Positions 10,418-22,639 of a stretch of DNA of 64,000 bases are shown here, piece after piece. A program made the position numbers and the translations under genes. The stretch lies in contig OY756966.1 in the NCBI GenBank assembly GCA_963580455.1, positions 19,471,001 to 19,535,000 of the forward strand, written 5' to 3'. The notes beneath the pieces were generated by a model. That model was given only the letters and a program-made list of their open reading frames with translations, was not told the origin of the DNA and did not search any database. How positions within the stretch are numbered: position 1 is the stretch's first letter; every line of letters starts with the position of its first letter. The DNA comes from Euonymus europaeus (lineage: Eukaryota; Streptophyta; Magnoliopsida; Celastrales; Celastraceae).

Positions 10418-12541
10418 TGTTACCGTGACATCCCGACTCGAAATTCACGAACTGAGCTGGGAGTGCCTCTTTAGATGTGCACTCTTTCACTACGGACCTC
10501 GCCACACGTCATTCTTACCCCGGATTCTAACAGAAATCCGACAGCACCTCCCCGTATATAGGAGGGTGTCAACCTAGAGTCACATAACACATTATACAAG
10601 AAATGTAATCAATAATAATTCAGGGCAATTCCGCAGCATAGCAACACCTTTGGCCATCTAACCACATTCACACTCTAGGTAGGGCTTAGGCCTCCTAATC
10701 ACATACAAATAATATGCAAAACATAATCACATCAATATCGTCAACAAAGACTATCCAAGTCTACAAATTCGGACCCATGGTCCATCATCCAGGTATGGGA
10801 GTACCGATCACACGGCATACACTCCTGACACTCCATCTAACATACCGAAATGGTATTTAACAACATAGCATTAACCAGTATAAAAGTACTAAATGTACTC
10901 AACAACTAACAAGTTCCAATATATTAATTACGAATCCTAGTGCTCCTAGGGTGGCCATCCATGTCAAGCCGCCTCCTACTGATCCATAGCCTGGTTCTCA
11001 GCACCAGTCTCACATGAAGGATAAAGAAAAGAAATAGCGTGAGCAATAGCTCAGTAGGGGGTAAGAATGCAACATATTAATAACTGAATTTAAGAGAATC
11101 GTTAATGCAACAATATGCTCATGACCATGAACCATCACAACAAATACTCATCAATTTGCAATCATGTTCCCAATCGAGAGTCCATACTGAATGATGCCTC
11201 GGCATCCGTCTCCTCATTTCAAAATCAGTGAACACCGCCACTATTGACTCAAAAGGGAACATGACCAATCACAATATTTCAGTCTTGTCCATACTGACTC
11301 GAGTTCCTTGAACCAACCCCCTTGGGGTCTCAGTATGTTGCCTCATGTGGGTCTCATCCAGTTGGAACCAAGCCCGGCTCCTCCAACCCTCCTCCCACAT
11401 GACATTCAATCAATCTACATAAATTTCAAGTCCATACTAGAAACTTCCTATGCGGCTCTAATGTAAAACACATGACATGCTATGACCATATATATATATA
11501 TAATAACTATATACATATAGTAACTACTCATGCTTCATGACAAGATCAATTCATGTCGATATATGACCGAGCATTCATAAGGTTATGCAACTAAAGATTT
11601 AGGCATTTCAAAGTATAACCCTAGGTTCGTTCCACCTTAGAGAGCAATTAAGGAGGAACAAAAATATGGCGACCAATGAGTAATAACGACCGCATTATTG
11701 AATAATCAAGAACGAAATAAAAAGATTGAGCTAGAATCCCCACCTCATTGTCCAAGCAAAAGCTTACCAACTCAAATTCCAAAAACTAGTGTTTCGACCC
11801 ATTCTCTCAAGCTATCGATTTCAATAAACCAATCTCATATAATCATATCAATAACATCCATATACCATAAAAACATGAATTTAATCACAAATCAAGAGAG
11901 ACATACCTTCTCCCTCTAGGAGTTCACCAAATTTCACCCAAATTTGAAACTCAACCTAAACCAATGATCAAACCTAGTAAAACAATCATAAATAACCTCA
12001 GAATCAACATATCTAAGCCATACATTCCACCTATTTTAGAATCAAATGAAATCTAAAAAAACCCTAGATTTACCAAAACTAGAAAAACTTACTTGAATCT
12101 TCAATCCAAGCCTTAATCTTCAATAATATCTCAAGAATTTTTCTCTCTCTCTCTATCTCTATCTCTAAAATCAAGCTTCTCTAAACAAAGGAAAAACTGG
12201 CTCACGTAACTTCATTTAATAGCTCAGGTTGCGCCTACACATGTAGGAGGTGCGCCTAGGCGCAACTAGTCTTCAATTCCCTGAGGATCACTGGACTGGG
12301 CACTCCTGGGTGAACTTTTGCACATGCCTAGGCATGTGGCATTATTTTTTCGAACTCCGTCTTTGTCTTAGCTTCAATTTGATATATCATGAGCCTGAAA
12401 CAGACATTTGTGCTAAAATTTATGACCCTTTTAGTGAACCTAGTTCAAAAACAATTCTTTGCCGTCTTATACAACTCGAATGGTCCATAACCTCTTTGAA
12501 TCCATTCCCAATAAATTATTACCCAAAATTTAACCAAACTT
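10418..12541 (-). mobile_element. Gypsy-type LTR (family X), possibly solo
   Basis: It begins with a TGTTACCGTGACATCCCGACTCG-like terminus and contains the GTGAGCAATAGCTCAGTAGG motif at about 11039 and a CT-rich tract (12140-12172). The reverse complement of its right end (about 12300-12440) matches 49931-50010: both carry GGGTCATAA(A/C)TTTTAG, TCYGTTTCAGGC and ATATCAAATYGAAGCT. The copy at 49931 is therefore the same family in the opposite orientation. No gag-pol flanks it. Its right boundary is approximate. Confidence 0.55.
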
Positions 12542-12663
12542 AATATTGATGTGCATGTCGACCCATCCTCAATCTTAAAATCCACATGGAACTCATTCTC
12601 TTCATGATATCACTTGACCTCTCATTCTCCACATCAATATAGGTTGACCGTGTTATTTCTAAC

Positions 12664-12694
<31 letters not shown>

Positions 12695-14382
12695 GACTGT
12701 TTAGAATCCTTTTTGGATTTGCCTTCAACTTTACTAGCATCCTTGGACTTGTAAAGCATACTTCAACTTTTTGAACATCATCATAATATATATATATATA
12801 TATATAATTTTACATACAAACTCAATACATTTTCCCACTACAAGGTCAAACTCAAATATCAAGGGTTCTTACTGCTAAGACCCATGTTCCATACACTTAC
12901 ACTAATATTGACTCTGTGAGCTTTATTTTTCATACATAACCTAGACCACATGCAACTAACTTCATGTTATACAATATTTGTCCTCAAACATCGATTCTTC
13001 CTCAGATTCTTCTTCAGTATCTTCCTCAAGCCTCTTCGATTGCCGGACCTGACTCGCCAATATTTCATTCTCATATCACAGTCCCCAGTTCTCTTCCCTT
13101 AGACATACAACCTCATGTTGGAGTCTTCGAGTCTCCTATTGTTGGATCTCCAGATTGCTCTTTTTCCCGTAGTTGTAGCCCGCTATTTGCACATAATGCT
13201 CATTCCTCAACTTATGAAGCATAAGTCGAGCACACTCCTCCTTAACATCTCATTCCCCACCATTAAACGTGGTCCATGCTCTAATCAGACATCCCAAAGC
13301 ACCCAACTTGACTTCTAGGTTTCGTAAAGTGATCGTCATTCTAACACATGAAGGTTCTCTTATCGTTCTGTAATGTGGAGGAGGTATTCCATGGCTGGAA
13401 GAAAACTCCTCTAGCACTCTCACTGAACAACCCTGGGTGTTTTCTCCACTCGTCATTTTCCACAATGATGTGGTCATTCACCTTGGTTTCCCTTCCATAT
13501 ATATATATAGTCCAAATTCCTAACACGTTTCTTGTAACTCCTACAACCCTAAGTAACCTTGCACAAAAGTGTATTCCCTTAAAGCATCCTAGCCTTTTTC
13601 AGCTACTCATGACATGTCAACATCCCTTGTGATTTTCTAAAACATCCGTGCGATTTTGCTTCACTCAAATCCCTTTTAATTGTAACACAAAATCTCCACT
13701 ATCTCTGAAAGATTCCGAGCGAATACCTTTGCCTTCCCCGAATCTTCAATGTCAGTAATAATTCCACCTTGTTACTATTTGTTCACCAAACCAACTAGTT
13801 TATGCTAGTGTGCGCTCTGATGTCTCGATAAACTCCATTTAACTTCCAGGAGTATTCAGTCCCTCCCACTTTATCCACAATTATTATTTAAAATTCTCTA
13901 AATAAACTCTTGAATATGCAACTCATTCTCATATGGTTATAACTTATTCACCTTTGATTCTCAATCACACATCCTTCACCATCATATTCCATATAATAAA
14001 GAATATTTATCGTACTGACATTTGAAGTTAACAACCAATGTCTAAACTTCTCACCAATGATGTTGTAATCGACACCATTCATCTTCATTTCTTTACTATT
14101 TGGTGTTGTAATAAAAGACATCAACACCTACCAAACATCTAGTACCTCTCACAATTTTGAGACCATTTATCTTATTCTCGAGCGGATTATTTTCGCCCTA
14201 TCATTCTGTACACAAATGTCATTCATTTGTTTCTAAGTAAATATTCATTCCCTTTCTAAATCCCTCATCTCTTAAGGAATTTCATTTCCCCCCAAATTTA
14301 ACACACCTTTATATTCTTCATGAAAATCTTCCTCAAGGATACTAATCCTATTTCCAAGTCCCTCTTAATGGACTCTAAATAA
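12542..14382. other. Unclassified AT-rich sequence, no gene seen
   Basis: Contains a (CAC)n(CAT)n microsatellite (about 12661-12695) and TA tracts (12787-12806, 13497-13508). Short frames such as 13250-13477 on - have no recognisable domain. The sequence is probably decayed transposon, but no family can be named. Confidence 0.45.
12661..12695. repeat. Compound CAC/CAT microsatellite
   Basis: About five CAC units followed by about five CAT units. It creates a run of Met and Val on the minus strand that should not be read as coding. Confidence 0.9.
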
Positions 14383-15080
14383 TGAGAATCCATTTTACCG
14401 CTGCACAGTGTTCTTTTCCGTGATTGGAAAGAAATCTACTTACCACAACAATTGTGCAAGCAATATCTGGTCTCGTACAAATCATGGCATACATCAAACT
14501 ACCAACTGTGGATTGGTAGGATACTTTCTTCATTTCAGCCTTTTCTTTTACACTTTTGGGACTTTGGCCGGAGCTTAGCTTGAAATGATTTGCGAGTAGA
14601 GAGGAACTGATTTCGCTTTGTTCATGTGAAACCTCTCCAACACCTTTTCAATGTACCGTTCCTGAGATAGCCATAAATTTCTATTTTGTGGATCGCTAGA
14701 GATTTCCAACCCACGTATTTGCTTTGCTAGCCCTAAGTCCTTTATAGCAAAAGACTTGTTGAGCTCCTTCTTCAACTGATCAATCTTTGAAGTGTCTTGG
14801 CCAACTATCAACATGTCGTCAACATATAGCAAGATGATAATGAAATTATCGCCAGAGAATTTCTTGAAATAAACACAGTGATCAGAGGCGGTTCTTCCAT
14901 ATTTATGATTCATCATAAATGACTCAAACCTCTTATACCACTATCGCGATGTTTTCTTCAGTCCATATAGGCTTCTTTTCAACCAGCACACTAAGTGCTC
15001 ATTGCCTTTAGTTTTGAACCCTTCTGGCTGCTCCATATATGACCATTCGAACAAGTTTTGGTCAATTCGAGCATCAAAAA
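14383..15080 (-). pseudogene. Copia reverse transcriptase fragment
   Basis: Minus-strand translation runs through a Ty1/copia reverse transcriptase: MEQPEGFKTK, KRSLYGLKKTSR, the catalytic YVDD box (ILLYVDDMLIVG, near 14815), KDLGLAKQIRGLEI, LSQERYIEKVLERF, and after a frameshift near 14580 a VGSLMYAMICTRPDIA segment. One stop interrupts it near 14940. Integrase, RNase H and LTRs are absent, so it is an orphan fragment. Its sequence differs from copia-1 and copia-2, so it represents another family. Confidence 0.85.
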
Positions 15081-15177
15081 TGCTGACATGGCAAACTGAC
15101 CATTATATATAGATGACATGACAAAAATGATCCTATGTGGAAAATGATGTTATAATAAAATTAATACCACACACAAG

Positions 15178-15179
15178 CG

Positions 15180-15210
<31 letters not shown>
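15178..15210. repeat. CA/TA compound microsatellite
   Basis: A run of CA dinucleotides followed by TA dinucleotides. Confidence 0.95.
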
Positions 15211-15289
15211 TATCAAAATTAAAAAAATATACCCCAAATGTCACTCCCACTCCCCACTCTCTCTCCGCCTCTCCCTCTCCCTCTGGTTA

Positions 15290-15560
15290 GTATTACCGAC
15301 GATTTTTAATTTTTCATAATAGTTTGTGTCGCTATATCTATTCAGATGCTTTTTTAAACCATCGGAATAACTACCGCAAAGTGATTTTACGACGGTTAAA
15401 ACCGCCGCTGTTTGTTTATTTTTTCCATCTACTTTCCTTTATTTTTACGATGGTTTATGGCTTAAAAACCACCGTTATTTTACTGACAAATTTTAAAATT
15501 AAGTGCCAATTTTTTGTGACGATTTGAAAACCACCACTAAAATTTTTTCATTTTTTTAAA
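15290..15560. mobile_element. CACTA subterminal repeat region (left end of CACTA-A)
   Basis: Several copies of an AACCRCCGYT / AAACCACCACTAA motif in both orientations (about 15347, 15393, 15465, 15527) form the GGCGGTTTT-type subterminal repeats typical of plant CACTA elements. It lies just beyond the 3' end of the Transposase_24 remnants on -, where a CACTA terminus is expected. A clear CACTA terminal motif was not found. Confidence 0.5.
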
Positions 15561-15988
15561 GGGTTCATTGAATCCACCTCCCACTTTCACAATTAAAAAG
15601 ATCAGATAACACATTCAACTCACACATAATTGACAGATAAACTTAAAAACTGAATATCAAATGATTCAAATTAATTGTATACAAAACCTTACAAACTTAT
15701 AACAGTCTTTAGAAACACAAATGAAACAAATTGTTTACAAACCTTAGAAGCTTATAACATTATAATACAAAATTATGCTTGAATCATTCCATAAACCTCT
15801 CTCTAGCATTGACAAAAAATCATTGTACCTGATCAATGATGCTAAGACTTACAGACATAAGTAATTGCTAGAAGTTGTTTCAAAGACACCTTCTTAAAAG
15901 ACCTAGTGAATGGATCTATCTTGAGGGTCGTAACTTGAAGATGAGAATCACTATGTCCACTAGAAGCATTCGCTGCCTATTTATTAAT

Positions 15989-16876
15989 AAAAAAATTGAT
16001 TTACATCTTTATTATACTTAATAAAATTACATAGGTTTATTTTATATGAACACATAATGTACATGTGTAGGAGGATTTGGAGTATCAATAACATCCAGCC
16101 TTTGAGATAGTTGACCAATTTGTGTCATCATTGTCATCATCATGGATTTCAACTCTTGCATCTCTCCACTATTTGTAGAAGTGAATGGCATCCCATTAAA
16201 GCGACGACGAGAACTAGTTTCGAACAGGTCCTGTACCAATACCACGTACATGTCCAGCCTGTTCTTTTCTAAAAACCTGAGCATATGCATCATTCTCTAA
16301 AGCAATATTCATGGTTTGTGATGATGGTTCAAAAGATGAGCCTCCACTGCTGCAGTAAGTTTCTCCTACAAAAAATATATGATTTGAACCACTAGTAAAA
16401 AAAAATTGATTTACATCTTTATTATACTTAATAAAAATTACATAAGTTTATTTTGTATGAACAAATGATAATGTACCTGTGTAGGAGGATTTGGAGCATC
16501 AATAGCATCCAGCCATTGAGATAGTTGACAAATTTGTGTCATCATTGTCATCATCGTGGATTTCAACTCTTGCATCTCTCCACTATTTGTAAAAGTGAAT
16601 GACATCCTATTAAAGCGACAATGAGCATTAGTTTCGAACATTTGTGATGGAGAAGGTCTTGTACCAATACCACGTACACGTCCAACATGTTCTTTTCCAA
16701 AAACCTAAGCATATGCATCATTCTCTAAAGCAATATCCGTGGTTTGTGATGATGGTTCTAAAGATGTAGCCTCTATTGGTACAATAAGTTTCTCCTACAA
16801 AAATAATATGATTTGAACCACCAGTAAACCCAAACACCATGTAGAAATGTCATTTAAATAAACAAATATAGATTGT
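15989..16876 (-). pseudogene. CACTA-A Transposase_24 C-terminal exons, partly duplicated
   Basis: On the minus strand this encodes the C-terminal part of the second CACTA gene (Plant transposase, Ptta/En/Spm family): an AYAQVxGKE-like start, a GIGTRPSPSQ-like segment, then SGEMQELKS[TM]MMTMMTQI-QLSQ-LD-ID-PNPP. The block occurs twice in tandem (unit starts about 15989 and 16396, offset about 407 bp), with point differences and stops in both. The product is a DNA-binding accessory protein of CACTA transposition in intact elements. It is cut on its 5' side by copia-1 at 16877; the preceding exon resumes at 22214. Confidence 0.75.
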
Positions 16877-17344
16877 TGTTAGTTTCACAGATTCACTGTG
16901 CTTTGAACAAGAAGAAGAAGAGAAGATTCAGAGTATAGAAGTTAAACAAGTCGAAGCATTAGAATTGAATATTCATTCAATGTGCCACAAACGGCTAGAA
17001 AGCCTTACAATATATAAGAATATCTCAAACGGCTAGAAAGCCTTATAATATATAAAAATATAAGACCCACTGGACTAATAATAATAAACTATTAAGAATT
17101 TGAATCAAGCCGTTTGACCAACTTGACTAACCAAAATAGAACTAGGCCTATATGACCAAAGCCCATAACAAACAACCATGACTCATGATAAAATAAAGCC
17201 CAATAAGTAAATATAAGCCAATAACCCAAGTCTGCAAGATGAAGACAAGGGAAAGGAATTGATGCAGCTTGAACAACCTTCGCTTCGTCATGAATTAGGT
17301 CACAAGCAGAGCCGAGCATAGGTAGAGATGCTGAGATGCTATCA
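16877..17344 (-). repeat. Copia-1 3' LTR
   Basis: 468 bp with TGTTAG…GCTATCA ends on + (TGATAGC…CTAACA in element orientation). Confidence 0.92.
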
Positions 17345-20300
17345 CCCCCCTTCAAGTGGAGCATGTGCGTTGGCAAACATGGTCAACTTGGCAGTGAGAT
17401 ATTGAAGGCGATGAGCTGGAACAGGCTTAGTCAGAATGTCTCCTAGTTGTTCTTCCGATTTGAGGTGAGTGAGTTGTATGAGACCTTCTTGAACTTTATC
17501 CCGAGTGAAATGGAGATCAAGCTCTATATGCTTGGTTCTTTCATGAAATACCGGGTTATTTGCTATGTGAATAGCTGCCTGGCTGTCACAATGTAAAACT
17601 ATTGGCTTGATAATGTCAATCTTCAATTCAGAGAATAAACTAGATAACTAGCATAATTCACTAGTTGTAGTTTCCATTGCGCAATACTCGGCTTCTGCTG
17701 AGGATCTGGAAACGGTACTTTGTTTCTTTGATTTCCATGAAATCAAAGAATGTCCAAGCTTGACGCAAAAGCCTGTGACAGACCTTCTTGTATCAATGCA
17801 AGAGGCCCAATCAGCATCGCAGTATGCTTCAACCTGCAATTTGTTAGTACGAGGATAGAAGAGTCCTTGATTTATGGACCCTTTGATATACTTGAGAATC
17901 TTGTAAGCAGCATGTAAATGCATATCTGTAGGAGTCTGCATATATTGACTTAAATTATTAACAACAAATATAATGTCTGGCCGTGTTAAGGTTAAATACA
18001 TCAGTCTGTCAAGTAATCTCCTATACTGTAGAGGGTCATCTAGTATTTTGCCTGAGGTAGCTGATAATTTGACATTTGAATCGGTTGGAGAAATGCTGGT
18101 CTTAGATTGGGTAAAACCTGTATCTTTTAACAGGTCTAAAATATACTTCTTTTGACCTAAAATTAATCCATTATCTGTGTAGTTTATTTCAAGACCTAGA
18201 AAATACCTTAACTTTCCTAAGTCCTTTATCTTAAAACATGTTGCTAGGTATTGTTTGACCTTATTAATCAAATCAATATTATTTCCCCCCAAGGCCATAT
18301 CATCAACATAGAGTAATAAGATGACTATATTATAATGCTCTTTATAGAAAAATAGAGAATAATCAGCCCTACTCTGTTGGAAACCAAAATTTAATAAAGC
18401 TGTCCTACATTTTTCATTCCACTGTCGTGAGGCCTGTTTTAAACCATAAATTGATTTTCTTAACCTACAAACCAGATTTGACTTATCAGTTTTAAAACCT
18501 GGAGGAATTTTCATATAAACCTCCTCTTGTAAATCTCCATTCAGAAAAGCATTATGCACATCTAAATGATGTACATGCCAATTGTACATGCTTACCAATG
18601 CTAAAAACACTCTAACAGTTGTGATTTTCACCACGGGAGCAAAAGTTTCTTTATAATCAAAACCTTCACTTTGGTTGAAGCCTTGAGCTACTAACCGAGC
18701 TTTGTACCTTTCTATTGTTCCATCAGAATTAAACTTAATCTTATAAACCCATTTACAACCTATGGCTTTTCTCCCCTCTGGTAGAGTAGTTAATTCCCAA
18801 GTAGCATTATCTCTCAGTGCTTGCAACTCTAAATCCATAGCCTAACACCACTTAGGATCTTGCAAAGCTTGCTTATAAGTTCTAGGTTTTGTAATAACCA
18901 TGATGTATGCAATAAAATGCTCATGAGATGTAGTATGTATGTCATGAGATGCATGAAAGGAGGCAATGTCACATTCATAATCATTTAAATAAGTAGGCAT
19001 CTTTCTTAGTCGAGTTGATCTCTGTGCCTCATTGCATGATTGAATTGGTAAAATAGAAATGGTAGAATTCTGATCTAAAGTATTTGTGTTAGTGGCAGAT
19101 GATGTGTTATGAGTTGCAGAATTTGTTTTGAAAGGAAACTCATTTTCAAAGAAAGTTACATCTCTAGACACAAACACTTCTTGTGTGGTCAAATCTAATA
19201 GTCTGTATCCCTTAATTCCTGTAGGATAGCCTAAGAAAACACATGGGGTAGCCTTAGCTTCAAACTTTGAAGAAACTGGCCTATTGTTCTTGGCAATGCA
19301 ATAGCACCCAAAAACTTTAAGTATTGAATAATCAAAAGGCTTATTATATAAGACCTCATATGGAGATGTATAGTCTAATGATTTATTTGGTAATCTATTT
19401 ATCAAAAAAACTGCTGTGTGCACACAGTAGGACCAAAAATTTTCTGAGATTCCACTATGTAGCTTAATAGTCCTAGCTGTATTTAACAAATATTGATGCT
19501 TTCTCTCAACAGTGCCATTTTGTTGAGGAGTATAATTGCATGATTTCTGGTGCTGAATACCTTCTGTCAAATAATATTCTCCCATATCAAACTCAAGACC
19601 ATTATCACTTCTTATAATTTGAACCTTCTTTTGAAACTGTGTATTAGCATAGTTGATGAAAGCCTTGATATAAGTTCTAGTCTGAGCCTTAGAAGTCATC
19701 AAATAAATCCATGTCATGTGAGAAAAATCATCAACTATAGTTAGAAAATACTTAAAACCATCTAAAGAAGAGATAGCATTAGGACCCCAGATGTCCATGT
19801 GCACTAATTGAAAACAATCTGTAGTACTAGAATTGCTTAAGGGAAAAGACTTTCTATTCATTTTAGCCAAAATACAATCCTTACAATCATCAGAAATATC
19901 ATTAGTTACAATAGAAACTGAATGAAAATTTTTGCTAGAAGGATGTCCAAGTCGTCTATGCCATGTCTCTGAAGAAGTTGTAGAATTAACAAAAGCTTTG
20001 AGTCCTAAGTCAGATTGATTGTGATTGTCCTTCTGAAAATAATAGAGATCTTTAAGCATTTTCCCCATGCCCATTCTCTTCAGGGTTCCTAAATCCTGCA
20101 GTTCACATCTATCCTTAGTGAATAGTAAAGCATATTGACCCTGATATGTTAATTTACTCACTGATATCAGGTTAAAAGTGAAGGTAGGCACACAAAGAAC
20201 ATTTTGTAAAATCAATTCTGGTGAAAGTTGAACAGTACCTATATGTGTTATGCTATGTTTGTCTCCATTAGGCAAATACACATAAGATTGATGCACTTTA

Positions 20301-21733
20301 TGATATGTATGATATAAGGATGGATGACATATGACATGGTCACTAGCTCCACTATCAATTAACCATTTTCTAGAAATTGAATGATTAGTAGAGTTAGTAC
20401 CTGCAACTCAAGCTGATGTCTTGCTTTGCAAAAAATTGGCAATTTGTGGATACTGCTCACTAGAAAGAGTCCCTACAGTGTTTTGATCATTGACAGCAAC
20501 CTGGTTCACATTTGCATTGTATTTGTTGGTTGCTTTCTGCCTCTTGGGTTGATTTGGAGGAAATCCATGAATTCTATAACACTTATCAACTGTATGATTA
20601 GTGAGCTTGCAATAGGTACAGAAAATACCCTCTTTGTTGCCTCCTTGTGCTTTTGAGAAATTTGAATTCTTGTTGTTTTGTGAATTCTTGTAAAATGATT
20701 TTGGACCAGTAGCATTTCCCAAACTGTTGTTCTTGTTGAATGCCATTGCTACTGCCTCCTGAGAAATAATTCCAGCTTTTTCAGACATCTTTTGTTTCCT
20801 TTCTTCTTGCATAATGATATGAAAAGCCTTGTTGAGATCTGGAAAGGGTTCCTTGAGGAGAACTTGACTGCTGATAGAGTTGTAGCAAACATTTAAACCC
20901 ATGAGGAATTGCATGACCTTCTCACGTTCTCTTTGAGTCTGAACTGTTTTTATGGCATCATGCCGTCCACATGGACAAGGCTTGAGTGCATAATAATCTT
21001 GTAGATCACCATAAAGACTCTTAAGCTTAGAGAAGTACTCAGTAACTGTCATTGTTCCCTGCTTCAAGTTACAGATCTCCCTTGAAACTTCATATATTTT
21101 AGTTTCATTCACCACCGAATATCTAACCTTCAAGTCAGCCCACAATTCTCCTGCAACCTTCCAATTAGAGACGCTTGGTAGAATTTCTGGTGAAAGAGAA
21201 TTTGTGAGCCATGTCTTGATGAGACCATTAGATTGTTTCCAAAGCTGGAAATTAGGATCATCCTCTGCTGGAATTGGCAAACTCCCATCCACAAAACCCA
21301 CTTTATTTCTGGACTCCAGAGCATTTAAAAAAGCTGTGCTCCAAATATTGTAATTTTCTCCATTTAGCTCAATAGGCACCAACTTGATAATAGCAAAATC
21401 ATGTGGTAAAAAATTGTATGGATTTTGAAAATGGTTGTGGTTTGGGTTGCCTTGAGCTAAAGAAGTTTGAACATTTTGTGGTGTTGATGATGACTGTGCC
21501 TTGATATGTTGGGAAAGAAGTGTGACCAATTGTTGGATACTTGCAGGTGGTGCTTCAGAAGAATTCTCCTGCGTGTTGACAGAGTATGTTGCAGCGGTTT
21601 GATTGATTGAAGAAACATGAGCTTGTGCAGCCCTTAAAATCTCAGCAACTTCTTCAATGGAAGCAGCTGGATTTGGATTTGAACTGGTACCTGTTGATGG
21701 TACCACTGGATCAGAGACCTCCTCTGATACCAT
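17345..21733 (-). pseudogene. Copia-1 gag-pol with three in-frame stops
   Basis: One open frame runs from the primer site to the 3' LTR and is broken only by a TGA (20408-20410) and two TAGs (18842-18844, 17648-17650); no frameshift is seen. Domains in order: gag with LVPIELNGENYNIWSTAF and a CCHC knuckle CTYCKLTNHTVDKC (near 20600); protease DSGAS (20342-20356); integrase zinc region (HRRLGHPS…CKDCILAK) and core (HMDIWGP, IRSDNG, QQNGTVERKHQ); reverse transcriptase with ILLLYVDDM (near 18310); RNase H ([29 protein letters not shown]). In intact relatives this polyprotein forms virus-like particles and performs reverse transcription and integration. Catalytic residues look present. The stops would block translation beyond gag, so this copy is probably non-autonomous. 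Confidence 0.9.
21721..21732 (-). other. Copia-1 primer-binding site (tRNA-iMet type)
   Basis: The complement reads TGGTATCAGAGG directly after the LTR end, complementary to the 3' end of initiator methionyl tRNA. The first ATG of the gag frame overlaps the LTR/primer-site junction (21731-21733). Confidence 0.88.
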
Positions 21734-22213
21734 GTTAGTTTCATAGATTCACTGTGCTTTGAACAAGAAGAAGAAAAGAAGATTCAGAGTATAGAAGTTA
21801 AACAAGTCGAAGCATTAGAATTGAATATTCATTCAATGTGCCACAAACGGCTAGAAAGCCTTACAATATATAAGAATATCTCAAACGGCTAGAAAGCCTT
21901 ATAATATATAAAAATATAAGACCCACTGGACTAATAATAATAAACTATTAAGAATTTGAATCAAGCCATTTGACCAACTTGACTAACCAAGATAGAACTA
22001 GGCCTATATGACCAAAGCCCATAACAAACAACCATAACTCATGATAAAATAAAGCCCAATAAGTAAATATAAGCCAATAACCCAAGTCTGCAAGATGAAG
22101 ACAAGGGAAAGGAATTGACGCAGCTTGAACAACCTTCGCTTCGTCATGAATTAGGTCACAAGCAGAGCCGAGCGTAGGCAGAGATGCTGAGATGCTATGC
22201 TGAGATGCTATCA
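21733..22213 (-). repeat. Copia-1 5' LTR
   Basis: 481 bp, matching the left LTR. Near its right end GCTGAGATGCTAT is duplicated, which explains the extra 13 bp. Confidence 0.92.
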
Positions 22214-22469
22214 GTTGTAGTTATCACTATAGCTGTGGTCTCAGTATTCATGTAACCCCCCATTCTTTTCTTATGCGTCTCAAGAAATAACTCAGCTCTA
22301 GTTGGGTTATGACCAGTTTTCTCTCTCTGAAAAAACATAATAATAGAATAATAATCACACATGCATTCAAGAAAAGAACAACACACATTGACAAAATGAT
22401 AATAAGCAAAATAATACCATCTCTTCAGCCTTGCCAGCAAAGCTTTTAGTCCCAGTAGTGTGCACACTG
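22214..22469 (-). pseudogene. CACTA-A Transposase_24 middle exons
   Basis: Minus-strand translation gives VHTTGTKSFAGKAEEM (exon near 22417-22469) and, after an intron-like gap, REKTGHNPTRAELFLETHKKR (near 22260-22330). These are consecutive segments of the Plant transposase_24 family. They lie between the N-terminal exons at 36198-37060 and the C-terminal exons at 15989-16876. The gene is thus broken on one side by copia-1 and on the other by copia-2. Confidence 0.8.
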
Positions 22470-22639
22470 TTGTAATTTAGTATGGAGCCTGTTTTGTTTG
22501 AGGTCCGAGTTGATGACCCGAGAACGTGGGCACAGTTGGCCAAACCTAATAAATCTCTCTTGTTTTTTATTTTCCTTGAATCGATTTCTATTCGGTCTGC
22601 ATTTTATCTCCTAACGAGTGGTATCAGAGGAGAAGGTTA

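Larger units (their letters stand above)
16877..22213 (-). mobile_element. Copia-1: nearly intact Ty1/copia retrotransposon, nested in CACTA-A
   Basis: It has two LTRs (16877-17344 and 21733-22213), an internal gag-pol in one frame on -, a polypurine tract next to the left LTR (complement of CCCCCCTTC, 17345-17353) and a tRNA-iMet-type primer site next to the right LTR (complement of CCTCTGATACCA, 21721-21732). Flanks ATTGT (16872-16876) and GTTGT (22214-22218) look like a 5 bp target duplication with one change. The LTRs differ by eight substitutions by hand count, all transitions, plus a 13 bp duplication at the end of the right LTR. That is under 2 % divergence, so the insertion is young. 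Confidence 0.92.

Noticed and set aside
12540..12740. Met/Val-rich minus-strand frame
   Set aside because: Comes from the CAC/CAT microsatellite.
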